Of a stretch of DNA of 12,955 nucleotides, positions 1 to 6,693 are shown one piece after another. The notes under the pieces are model-generated. The model made no database searches. It had not been told where the DNA came from and worked only from the letters and a program-made list of their open reading frames with translations. Source of the DNA: Fusobacterium sp. (GTDB taxonomy: Bacteria > Fusobacteriota > Fusobacteriia > Fusobacteriales > Fusobacteriaceae); assembly GCA_019410665.1 (NCBI GenBank), contig DXSD01000057.1:1-12955 (forward strand), given 5' to 3'. Positions within the stretch are counted from its first letter, which is position 1. The number at the start of each line of letters is the position of its first letter. Both the position numbers and the translations under genes were made by a program.

Positions 1-727
1 TATCTATTATTCTACTTATTACTAAAATATCATCCATTTTAAAAAATATATTTTTATTTATAAAATAAAATTTTATTTCTGTTTTATCTATACTTCTTAA
101 AAGTTTTGTTAAAGCCTCTATTGTGTTTAAAGGGATACTTACTTTTAAATTTTCACTTACTTTTTCCAATATTTTTTCTAAGTAAACAAGTCTATAAGTA
201 TCTGTAGTAATAAATTTTAATTTATTCTCTTCACTTTCCATTCTCACACAATTAATTTGTAAATTATCACTTGAAGGAGAAGCTGCATATTTTACTTTTT
301 CAAATATATCTGCTAGATCGTTACTATCTATTACAAACTCCTCTTCTCTCTCAGTAAAATTTTCATCAACTAAAATCTTTGGAAAATCAGAAGCATCCAT
401 AAGTGAAAATTCAGAAATTGAATCTAAACTCTCAATTAATAAATTCCCCTCTTTCTCTATAAAAGTAACAAATTCATCTTTTATCTCTTTTAAGTACTCC
501 TCAACTAATTGATATTGAAATACAATTTTTCCTCCCTCAATGATCTCTTTACATCTCATCTCAGTAGTAATAGTAGACTCTAAATTAGTCCCACAGAAAA
601 ATAGATTTTCTCCTCTTGTTTCTATATAAGCACATGAAATTATTGGTCTTATCTTATTTTCACTTATTATTTTCTCTACAATTCTTAATCTTTTTAAAAA
701 TTCTACTCTATCTATTGTAATTTTCAA
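1..727 (-). CDS. dnaN: DNA polymerase III beta subunit (sliding clamp), 3' part cut by window edge
   Basis: The sliding clamp is a ring-shaped dimer that tethers the replicative polymerase and other proteins to DNA. About 242 codons are visible, starting KITIDRVEFLKRLRIVEK; the family is usually about 370 residues, so domains 1 and most of 2 are present and domain 3 lies outside. Clamp-like features are the N-terminal strand-helix pattern, the segment TTDTYRLVYLEK near residue 190 (compare the family's ATDGYRLA) and ILVISRIID at the cut end (compare LISRLIEG before the FPDY motif). The start is a TTG at 727-725, chosen because a strong Shine-Dalgarno, AAGGAG (741-736), lies 8 bases upstream and no in-frame ATG fits. 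It follows the sigma-factor gene after 30 bases, so it is probably co-transcribed. Whether this is the only clamp gene or a paralogue cannot be told here. Family assignment by motif memory, fairly sure. Confidence 0.82.
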   Translation of the reverse strand, partial: MKITIDRVEFLKRLRIVEKIISENKIRPIISCAYIETRGENLFFCGTNLESTITTEMRCKEIIEGGKIVFQYQLVEEYLKEIKDEFVTFIEKEGNLLIESLDSISEFSLMDASDFPKILVDENFTEREEEFVIDSNDLADIFEKVKYAASPSSDNLQINCVRMESEENKLKFITTDTYRLVYLEKILEKVSENLKVSIPLNTIEALTKLLRSIDKTEIKFYFINKNIFFKMDDILVISRIID

Positions 728-757
728 CTTTCTCTCTCCTTTCAAAGTAAATTTCCA

Positions 758-1576
758 CTAGAAAAACTTACTTTTATTTTTATTGTACTGAGCTCTTAGT
801 TTTTTTAGAGTTTTCTTCTCTATCTGTCTAACTCTTTCTCTTGTTATGTTAAAAGTTTGCCCTATCTCCTCTAAAGTATGAATCTCTTCACCTTCAAGTC
901 CATATCTCAATTTTAATATTTTTTTCTCTCTATCATCTAATACCTTGACTAGTTCTCTTATTTGATCTCTTCCCATCTCTTCAATAATCTCATCTTCAAG
1001 AGTAAAGTCTTCATTATCAGCAATAGTGTCTTCTAAATATATATCTTCACCTATACTTGTACTTAAAGACATAGGATCTTGAAATGTCATAAGTATATCA
1101 TCAACCTTTTCCTTATCTAAATTTAAATCTGCAGCTATCTCCTCTACAGTTGGATATACTCCCTCTACTTTTACCCTACTTGTTACATACTTATTCACTT
1201 TATTTAAGATATCATACTTATATGAAGGTATTCTTATTCCTCTTCCTTTACAAATTATAGCTTTATTTATAGATTGTTTTATCCACCACACTGCATAGGT
1301 TGAAAATCTAAAGCCTTTATCTATATCAAATTTTTCTATTGCATAGATGAGTCCAAAATTCCCCTCACTAATTAAGTCTATTAAACTTAACCCTCTATTT
1401 ATATAACTTTTAGCTATATTTACAACTAATCTTAAATTACATAAAATTAATCTATTTTTAGCCTCAGTATCTCCTAATTTTGCTTTTTTTAGTAATTCTA
1501 TTTCCTCTTCCTTATCCAAAACATCATATTTTCTTATATCTTCTAAATAAAACGAAATAAGATCTCTATCTAGCAT
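758..1576 (-). CDS. Small sigma-70 family RNA polymerase sigma factor (group 1/2-like, no region 1.1)
   Basis: A sigma factor directs RNA polymerase to promoters. Using the start at 1576 (272 aa), region 1.2 covers about residues 5-40, region 2 about 41-111 with RGLSLIDLISEGNFGLIYAI and the -10 recognition stretch FRFSTYAVWWIKQSINKAI, region 3 about 120-195, and region 4 about 205-266 with the -35-binding helix-turn-helix LEEIGQTFNITRERVRQIEK. There is no acidic region 1.1 and no non-conserved insert, so it is shorter than a typical RpoD and resembles group 2 (RpoS-like) factors. It could still be the housekeeping factor, so no symbol is given. The frame is open to GTG 1588 and ATG 1582, but GTGGGG (1588-1583) sits 6 bases before ATG 1576 and nothing SD-like precedes the earlier codons; the start is uncertain by 4 codons. 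It lies 11 to 23 bases after gpsA, in the same direction. Confidence 0.9.
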   Translation of the reverse strand: MLDRDLISFYLEDIRKYDVLDKEEEIELLKKAKLGDTEAKNRLILCNLRLVVNIAKSYINRGLSLIDLISEGNFGLIYAIEKFDIDKGFRFSTYAVWWIKQSINKAIICKGRGIRIPSYKYDILNKVNKYVTSRVKVEGVYPTVEEIAADLNLDKEKVDDILMTFQDPMSLSTSIGEDIYLEDTIADNEDFTLEDEIIEEMGRDQIRELVKVLDDREKKILKLRYGLEGEEIHTLEEIGQTFNITRERVRQIEKKTLKKLRAQYNKNKSKFF

Positions 1577-1599
1577 ACGCATCCCCACTTTTCATCATA

Positions 1600-2601
1600 T
1601 TAGTAAAACTCTACTTTCAGTTCTCTCTCCATTAAAGCCTCTACAGTATTCTTCGCATTGGCATTATTGTATATTATATTATAAGTTGCCTCTACAATGG
1701 GCATAGATATTTCAAGCTTTTTAGCTTGCTCATATACAGCCTTTACAGTTGGAACTCCTTCTGCTACCATTGTCATATTAGATAAAATCTCTTGTATTCC
1801 TTGTCCCTTCCCAAGACACTCTCCAACATGTCTATTTCTACTATGTTTACTAGCACAAGTTACTATTAAATCTCCTATCCCACTTAATCCAGCAAAAGTT
1901 CTTTCATCAGCTCCTAAAACCTTACCAAATCTAGTCATCTCTGCTATTCCTCTAGTTATTAGAGCAGCTTTCGTATTATCCCCAAAGCCCATTCCATCTG
2001 CTATTCCAGCTCCAATAGCTAGGCAATTTTTTACAGCAGCTCCAATTTCAACACCTACTATATCTTCATTTAAGTATACTCTAAAATTTTTAGTATTGAA
2101 TAGTTCCTGAATCTCTCCAGCTTTCTCCTTTTGTCCAGCTGCTACTATTGTTGTAGGAAGACCTATGGCAACCTCTTCAGCATGAGTAGGTCCTGATAAG
2201 ACAACTATATTTTTATGATATTTTCCTATTATCTCATCTTTCATTACCTCTGATAATCTCATTCCTGTAGAAACTTCTATTCCTTTAGCTGTATTCACTA
2301 ATATCATATCTTCAGTAATTTGAGAAGAAAAACTACTAATCACACTTCTTAAAACTTGTGAAGGCACTGAAAAAATAACATATCTTATATTTTTTAATAA
2401 ATCTTTACTTTCTGAAGTTACATTTAAGTTATCTGGAAATTTTACTCCAGGTAAATATCTACTATTTTCTCTAGCTTTTTGAATTTCTTCAGCTCTTTCC
2501 TTATTATATTCCCATAGAGTTACATCATAATTTTTACTAGCTAAAACAAGACCTAAAGCTGTTCCCCAACTTCCAGCACCTATTATTACTATTTTTTTCA
2601 T
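1600..2601 (-). CDS. gpsA: NAD(P)H-dependent glycerol-3-phosphate dehydrogenase
   Basis: GpsA reduces dihydroxyacetone phosphate to sn-glycerol-3-phosphate, the backbone for membrane phospholipids; it is a soluble cytoplasmic enzyme. The 333-residue product has normal family length. The N-terminal Rossmann fold shows IGAGSWGTALG (residues 7-17), then NTAKGIE (103-109), LSGPTHAEEVA (135-145), the AAVKN segment with the expected catalytic lysine at 191, GDNTKAALITRG (208-219) and the C-terminal signature GLSGIGDLIVTC with SRNR (238-257). The ATG at 2601 has AGGAGG 5 bases upstream. It lies only 9 bases downstream of plsY, the enzyme that uses its product, which strongly suggests one transcript. 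No defects are seen. Confidence 0.97.
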   Translation of the reverse strand: MKKIVIIGAGSWGTALGLVLASKNYDVTLWEYNKERAEEIQKARENSRYLPGVKFPDNLNVTSESKDLLKNIRYVIFSVPSQVLRSVISSFSSQITEDMILVNTAKGIEVSTGMRLSEVMKDEIIGKYHKNIVVLSGPTHAEEVAIGLPTTIVAAGQKEKAGEIQELFNTKNFRVYLNEDIVGVEIGAAVKNCLAIGAGIADGMGFGDNTKAALITRGIAEMTRFGKVLGADERTFAGLSGIGDLIVTCASKHSRNRHVGECLGKGQGIQEILSNMTMVAEGVPTVKAVYEQAKKLEISMPIVEATYNIIYNNANAKNTVEALMERELKVEFY

Positions 2602-2610
2602 AATCTCCTC

Positions 2611-3213
2611 CTATTTTAGTTTAAATTTATTTTCAGTTCCATTAAGGAGTCTTCCTATATTGCTTTTATGTTTATACACAACAAATGCTCCTATTAAAGT
2701 TGTCATTATAAGTAGTGGTAATTTATCTAGTCCATTTTTTATTGGGTAAAAATAAGTAAGTATTGGTAACATAATTGAAGCTATTATGGAACCTAATGAA
2801 ATATATCTAGTTATAGTTACAACTACCACAAATATTATAAACAGTGTTATAGTTACTTGAGGAATTAAAAATAAAAACACTCCTAAACTTGTAGCTACTC
2901 CCTTTCCTCCTTTAAAATTTAAGAAAAATGATAGAGTGTGTCCTATTATAGCAATCATCCCTATAAGTAACAGAGCATTTCCCTCTACTCCAAATTGTTT
3001 AGCTAAAAATGGTGGTAAAAATCCTTTTAAAGCATCTGCTATAAGTACCATTATACCATATCTTGGTCCCAAAACTCTATAGGCATTAGTTGCTCCTGAG
3101 TTTTTGCTTCCATGCTCTCTAATATCAATTCCTTTAAAGTGTTTTCCTATCCATACTCCATTAGGTAATGCTCCTAAAATATATCCTATCACTAAAAATA
3201 CTACTATTTTCAT
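2611..3213 (-). CDS. plsY: Acyl-phosphate:glycerol-3-phosphate acyltransferase
   Basis: PlsY is an inner-membrane enzyme that transfers an acyl group from acyl-phosphate to position 1 of glycerol-3-phosphate, giving lysophosphatidic acid, the first committed acylation in most bacteria. The 200-residue product matches family length and is strongly hydrophobic, with about five membrane segments. The three PlsY signature loops are visible: REHGSKNSGATN (residues 32-43), GHTLSFFLNFKGGKGVAT (91-108) and KHKSNIGRLLNGTENK (181-196). The ATG at 3213 has an AGGAGA-type Shine-Dalgarno 8-9 bases upstream. It sits 12 bases after the methyltransferase gene and 9 bases before gpsA, which makes its substrate. 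It needs PlsX for acyl-phosphate; no plsX is in this window. Confidence 0.97.
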   Translation of the reverse strand: MKIVVFLVIGYILGALPNGVWIGKHFKGIDIREHGSKNSGATNAYRVLGPRYGIMVLIADALKGFLPPFLAKQFGVEGNALLLIGMIAIIGHTLSFFLNFKGGKGVATSLGVFLFLIPQVTITLFIIFVVVVTITRYISLGSIIASIMLPILTYFYPIKNGLDKLPLLIMTTLIGAFVVYKHKSNIGRLLNGTENKFKLK

Positions 3214-3225
3214 ATCTCTCGTCTC

Positions 3226-4581
3226 CTATTTATAAAATCTTCCTACCACTTCTGTATGTGCAGTTCCAGGGAACATATCCACAGGTTGTACCTCATCTAT
3301 TTTATAACCTAATCTAGTTAAAATTTCAGCATCTCTTGCAAAAGTTGAAGGATTACAAGATATATAAACTATCTCTTTTATCCCTGCTTCTGAAGTTTTT
3401 ACTAAACTCTTCTCTTCTATCCCTTTTCTTGGTGGGTCAAAAATGATAGCATCCACTCTTTTTCCTATGTTTATTAACTCTAACATCTTATCTTCCACAG
3501 CACCATTTATAAACTCGATATTTGTTATCTCATTTTCTTGAGCTGTTTTCATTCCATCTAGTGTAGCAGATTCAACTAACTCTATGGCATAAACTTTTTC
3601 AGCTTTTTTAGATAGTATCATAGCTATTGTCCCTGTTCCAGAGTAAGCATCAACTATATATTTATTTTCTATATTTGGAAAATAGTTTATAGCTGTGCTA
3701 TAAAGTTTTTTAGTTTGAGGTAAATTTATTTGGAAAAAAGACTTTGGAGAAATATTAAAATAAATACCATCTATCTCCTCTTTTATACTTCTTTCTCCCC
3801 AAATAAATATATTTTTTTCTCCTAAAGCAAAATTTGTTCTTTTACTATTTAGAGACACATAGATAGATTTAATATTTGATATTTTATTTTTTAATTCCAT
3901 TAAGATATCTTTGTATCTTTTTTCTACCTTTGTTGCATTAATTATTAAAACCACCATAGCTTCATCTTTAGAGTTAGTTCTTACCATTATGTGTCTAAGG
4001 ATTCCTCTATGCTCTTTTTCATCATAAACTTCTACTTTTTCTCTATTTAAAATTTTTTTTAACTCTCTTATTATTTCATTTCCAAGCTTAGAATTTAAAA
4101 TATTCTCCTCAACTTGGAAAACGTCATGAGATTTTCTTTTAAAAAATCCTGTAATTATTTCTCCCTTATATTTAGAAAAAGGTTCAATTATTTTATTACG
4201 ATAATGATAGGGATCTTCACTCCCTATTACATCTTTAACTAAAATCTTTTCTAGTTTTCCTATTTTTTTCATCACATCTTCAACCATAAGTTTCTTATAC
4301 TTAAGCTGAGCAGAATATTTCAACATACCAAAATCACAACCTTGAAAATCTTCAAAGGAGATTTTAGAAGTATCTTCTATCCTTTCCTCTCCAGGAGAGA
4401 CTATCTCTTCAATTAAACCTCTTGCATAAGTTTTCTTTACAGAGATAATTTTTATCTTTACTCTATCTCCAGGAACAGACATAGGGACAAATACTGCAAA
4501 ATCATTATAATATCCTAGTCCCTCTCCTCCATTTACTATCTTCTCTATCTCTATTTCAATTACTTCATCTTTTCTTAGCAT
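3226..4581 (-). CDS. rlmD: RumA/TrmA-family rRNA (uracil-C5) methyltransferase, RlmD-like
   Basis: This family methylates C5 of uracil in 23S rRNA (U1939 for RlmD, U747 for RlmC, both for RlmCD) using S-adenosylmethionine. The 451-residue product has an N-terminal TRAM RNA-binding domain (about 3-62), a central region, and a C-terminal Rossmann methyltransferase domain with the SAM motif DAYSGTGTIA (311-320), FDPPRKG (381-387), the nucleophile C409 in YISCNPSTFARD, and E443 in AHTEVVG as likely general base. The iron-sulfur cysteines typical of RumA are missing: only C82 (FQGCDFGM) and C409 are cysteines in the whole protein. The exact rRNA target cannot be assigned from sequence alone, so the symbol is provisional. 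The ATG at 4581 has GGAGGAAG upstream. It is 21 bases after the ftsL-like gene and 12 before plsY. Confidence 0.88.
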   Translation of the reverse strand: MLRKDEVIEIEIEKIVNGGEGLGYYNDFAVFVPMSVPGDRVKIKIISVKKTYARGLIEEIVSPGEERIEDTSKISFEDFQGCDFGMLKYSAQLKYKKLMVEDVMKKIGKLEKILVKDVIGSEDPYHYRNKIIEPFSKYKGEIITGFFKRKSHDVFQVEENILNSKLGNEIIRELKKILNREKVEVYDEKEHRGILRHIMVRTNSKDEAMVVLIINATKVEKRYKDILMELKNKISNIKSIYVSLNSKRTNFALGEKNIFIWGERSIKEEIDGIYFNISPKSFFQINLPQTKKLYSTAINYFPNIENKYIVDAYSGTGTIAMILSKKAEKVYAIELVESATLDGMKTAQENEITNIEFINGAVEDKMLELINIGKRVDAIIFDPPRKGIEEKSLVKTSEAGIKEIVYISCNPSTFARDAEILTRLGYKIDEVQPVDMFPGTAHTEVVGRFYK

Positions 4582-4602
4582 CTATACTTCCTCCAACTGA
4601 GA

Positions 4603-4860
4603 TTACTCATCTATCTTAAAAAACTTAATATCTTTAGATATTCCCATGTTATTCTTTTTTTTCATCTCAGTGCCTATCTTTTCTAAATCCATTAGGGAGT
4701 TATATTCCATTATCTTTTTCTCTAGTTCTTTTTGCAACTCTTCTAACTGCTTATTTTCATTTTTTATTGTCAACTCTAATCTAGATACTTTTATTAATAA
4801 ATTTCCATGGAGTAACCATACAAAAATTAAACTAAATAAAAATATTACCCCTTTTCTCAT
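4603..4860 (-). CDS. ftsL: FtsL/DivIC-like small bitopic cell-division protein
   Basis: FtsL is a single-pass division protein that forms a coiled-coil complex with DivIC/FtsB and helps activate septal peptidoglycan synthesis. This 85-residue product has the expected layout: three cytoplasmic residues (MRK), one membrane segment (about 4-22), a heptad-rich, charged coiled coil (about 25-52) and a C-terminal tail DLEKIGTEMKKKNNMGISKD resembling the family's 'IEkiAre.LGM..p' end. Sequence identity in this family is low, so the call rests on shape plus position: it begins one base after the rsmH stop codon, exactly where ftsL follows rsmH (mraW) in classical division clusters. AAAGGATAGG within the end of rsmH acts as its ribosome binding site, implying coupled translation. 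It could also be an FtsB/DivIC-type protein. Confidence 0.72.
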   Translation of the reverse strand: MRKGVIFLFSLIFVWLLHGNLLIKVSRLELTIKNENKQLEELQKELEKKIMEYNSLMDLEKIGTEMKKKNNMGISKDIKFFKIDE

Positions 4861-4861
4861 C

Positions 4862-5803
4862 TTAGCCTATCCTTTCAACTACTCTCAACTTTGAAGAGTG
4901 AGCTCTATTATTAAACTCTACCTCTTCTCCCTCTGGAACTATAGGTTTTCTTGTTATCAATTTAACCTTAGCTTTTCCTCCACAAACACATATTGGCAAT
5001 CCTGGAGGACATTTACAAGCAGTTGCCATATCTTTAAATTTTGTTTTCACCAATCTATCCTCTAAAGAATGGAATGTTATAATTCCTAATCTTCCTCCTA
5101 CTTTCAAAGAATCTATCGCTTTATCAATAGCCTTTTCCAAAACTTCTAGCTCTCTATTTACCTCTATTCTAATAGCTTGGAAAGTTTTTTTAGCAGGGTG
5201 TTTTTGTGCTCTTTCTGGATAAGCTCTTTTTATTATTGCAACTAATTCTCCAGTTGTTTCAATTTTTTTAATCTCTCTAGCTTCACAGATAAATTTAGCT
5301 ATCTTTCTAGCATTTCTCTCTTCTCCATATTCAAAAATTATCTTAGATAACTTTTCTTCTGGATACTCATTTACAACTTCATAAGCTGAAAGAGGATTAC
5401 TTCTATTCATTCTCATATCAAGCTTTGTATCATATCTATAAGAGAATCCTCTCTCTGGATCATCTAATTGAGTAGAAGATACCCCTATATCCATAAGTAT
5501 TCCATCTACTTTATCATATCCAGCCATATAAAGTACCATATCTAAATTTTCAAAATTATTCTTAAATACTTGCCACTTTTTCCCATATTTCTCAAGTCTT
5601 TTTTTAGCAAAATCAATAGCTTGTTGATCCTGATCTATTGAGATTAAATGCCCTTTATCAGACAACTCCTTTAAAATTCCCTCTGAGTGTCCTCCACCAC
5701 CTAATGTACAATCTAAATATACTCCATCTTTATTTATAACTAAATTATCAATACACTCTCTATATAGGACAGGTATATGATATTCACTCACTATATCTTC
5801 CAT
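4862..5803 (-). CDS. rsmH: 16S rRNA (cytosine(1402)-N(4))-methyltransferase
   Basis: RsmH (MraW) adds a methyl group to N4 of C1402 in the 16S rRNA decoding centre, using S-adenosylmethionine. The 313-residue product has normal length. Visible signatures are YHIPVLYRECIDNL (8-21), the SAM-binding loop LDCTLGGGGHSEGIL (30-44), MDIGVSSTQLDDPERGFSYR (104-123), the FQAIRIEVNRELE helix (208-220), and TFHSLEDRLVK (243-253). A CKC...CVC cysteine pair (263-274), common in Firmicutes-type RsmH, is present. The ATG at 5803 has AAGGAG 5 bases upstream. It is the first gene after the terminator that follows yggT and heads the run rsmH, ftsL-like, rlmD-like, plsY, gpsA, sigma, dnaN. In most bacteria it belongs to the division/cell-wall cluster; here mraZ, ftsI and mur genes are absent next to it. 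Confidence 0.97.
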   Translation of the reverse strand: MEDIVSEYHIPVLYRECIDNLVINKDGVYLDCTLGGGGHSEGILKELSDKGHLISIDQDQQAIDFAKKRLEKYGKKWQVFKNNFENLDMVLYMAGYDKVDGILMDIGVSSTQLDDPERGFSYRYDTKLDMRMNRSNPLSAYEVVNEYPEEKLSKIIFEYGEERNARKIAKFICEAREIKKIETTGELVAIIKRAYPERAQKHPAKKTFQAIRIEVNRELEVLEKAIDKAIDSLKVGGRLGIITFHSLEDRLVKTKFKDMATACKCPPGLPICVCGGKAKVKLITRKPIVPEGEEVEFNNRAHSSKLRVVERIG

Positions 5804-5835
5804 TTTGTCTCCTTAAAAATCTATTTTTAAATTAC

Positions 5836-5865
5836 AAAAATAGAGAAGCCACAGCTTCCCTATTT
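5836..5865 (-). terminator. Intrinsic terminator between yggT and rsmH, overlapping the yggT stop
   Basis: On the minus strand, AAATAGGGAAGC (5865-5854) and GCTTCTCTATTT (5849-5838) form a 12-bp stem with one G-U pair, closed by the 4-base loop TGTG and followed by a run of five Ts. The first arm overlaps the last bases of the yggT stop codon. The T run and lower 3' arm, CTATTTTT (5843-5836), can also pair with AAAAATAG (5828-5821), giving a competing all-AT hairpin. It probably ends or reduces transcription from the pnp-rimO-pgsA-yggT unit. No convincing promoter is visible in the short space before rsmH, so read-through or a promoter inside yggT must feed the next genes. Confidence 0.78.
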
Positions 5866-6121
5866 AAAATATAAGCATAAAAATTAATCTTCTTAAAACT
5901 ATAAAAAAGAAATATGCTATGATTGGAGAAATATCCATTCTCATATTTCCCATAGGTATAAGCACTCTAAATGGTCTTAGTATTGGCTCTGTAGTATTAT
6001 ATATTAAGTCAGTAAATCCATTTCTTGACATAGGAGCTAACCATGAAAGTACAACTCTTATTAAGATTAAAGTATTTATTGCACTAATTAATAGATCTAC
6101 TATTCTCACTATTAAAATCAT
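5864..6121 (-). CDS. YggT family integral membrane protein
   Basis: A small membrane protein of 85 residues (88 if started at GTG 6130). It has two hydrophobic segments: one near the N terminus (VDLLISAINTLILIRVVLSW) and one at the C terminus (PIIAYFFFIVLRRLIFMLIF). Between them is the family's conserved loop with NTTEPILRPFRVLIP, matching the YggT pattern 'TEPiLrPiRriiP'. YggT proteins are linked to osmotic tolerance, cell division or membrane organisation in different bacteria, but their molecular activity is not well defined. ATG 6121 was chosen because GAGGTG (6133-6128) lies 6 bases upstream; this Shine-Dalgarno begins right after the pgsA stop codon, so translation may be coupled. It is followed by an intrinsic terminator. 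Confidence 0.9.
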   Translation of the reverse strand: MILIVRIVDLLISAINTLILIRVVLSWLAPMSRNGFTDLIYNTTEPILRPFRVLIPMGNMRMDISPIIAYFFFIVLRRLIFMLIF

Positions 6122-6136
6122 ATCTAGCACCTCTTC

Positions 6137-6670
6137 CTATTTTGAATTTAAAAAATAATGTTTTGCTTTAGAAGTATACTCCCAACCAGACCATAGTGTT
6201 AAGATAACAGGAATTAACATCATATAGAAATTATACTGATTTTTTCCAAATACCATCATTATTAAAATTACTATCATCTGACTAGTAGTCTTATACTTTC
6301 CTAATTTTCCTGCTGGGATAACCTCTCCCTTAGCAGCAGCTAACATTCTTATTCCACTAATTAGAAACTCTCTAGCTATAACTACAATAGACATCCAAGA
6401 TGGAATATATCCAAGATCTACAAATATAACCAAAGCTGAGATAACTAGAACTTTATCAGCTAGTGGATCCATTATCTTTCCAAAATCTGTTATTAAGTTG
6501 TGTTTTCTTGCTAAATACCCATCAAAAAAATCTGTAAGAGAAGCTACTACAAATATTACAAAAGCTATCGCTCTATATGTAAATCCTCCCTCATTAGAAA
6601 ATTGAAGGAAATATATAAAGGGTACAGCAAGTATAAGTCTCAAAAAGGTTAATTTATTAGGTAAATTCAT
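6137..6670 (-). CDS. pgsA: CDP-diacylglycerol--glycerol-3-phosphate 3-phosphatidyltransferase
   Basis: PgsA is an inner-membrane enzyme that joins CDP-diacylglycerol and glycerol-3-phosphate to make phosphatidylglycerol-phosphate, the precursor of phosphatidylglycerol and cardiolipin. The 177-residue product has normal length and several membrane segments. The CDP-alcohol phosphotransferase signature is complete: D47, D50, G51, A54, R55, G64, D68 and D72 in TDFFDGYLAR followed by TDFGKIMDPLADK. N-terminal MNLPNKLTFLRL and IAREFLISGIRMLAAAKG (98-115) are typical of PgsA rather than of phosphatidylserine or cardiolipin synthases. The ATG at 6670 has AAGGAGA about 8 bases upstream. It lies 23 bases after rimO and ends 15 bases before the yggT start. 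Its second substrate is the product of gpsA, encoded further down the same strand. Confidence 0.96.
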   Translation of the reverse strand: MNLPNKLTFLRLILAVPFIYFLQFSNEGGFTYRAIAFVIFVVASLTDFFDGYLARKHNLITDFGKIMDPLADKVLVISALVIFVDLGYIPSWMSIVVIAREFLISGIRMLAAAKGEVIPAGKLGKYKTTSQMIVILIMMVFGKNQYNFYMMLIPVILTLWSGWEYTSKAKHYFLNSK

Positions 6671-6693
6671 TTTTATGCTCTCCTTAATATTTT

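Noticed and set aside
1697..2110. Plus-strand open frame opposite gpsA
   Set aside because: It lies fully antisense to a well-conserved gene, has no ribosome binding site and encodes a low-complexity product. Similar antisense frames at 4646-4894, 5919-6158, 7709-7975, 8772-9047 and 9584-9766 were rejected for the same reason.
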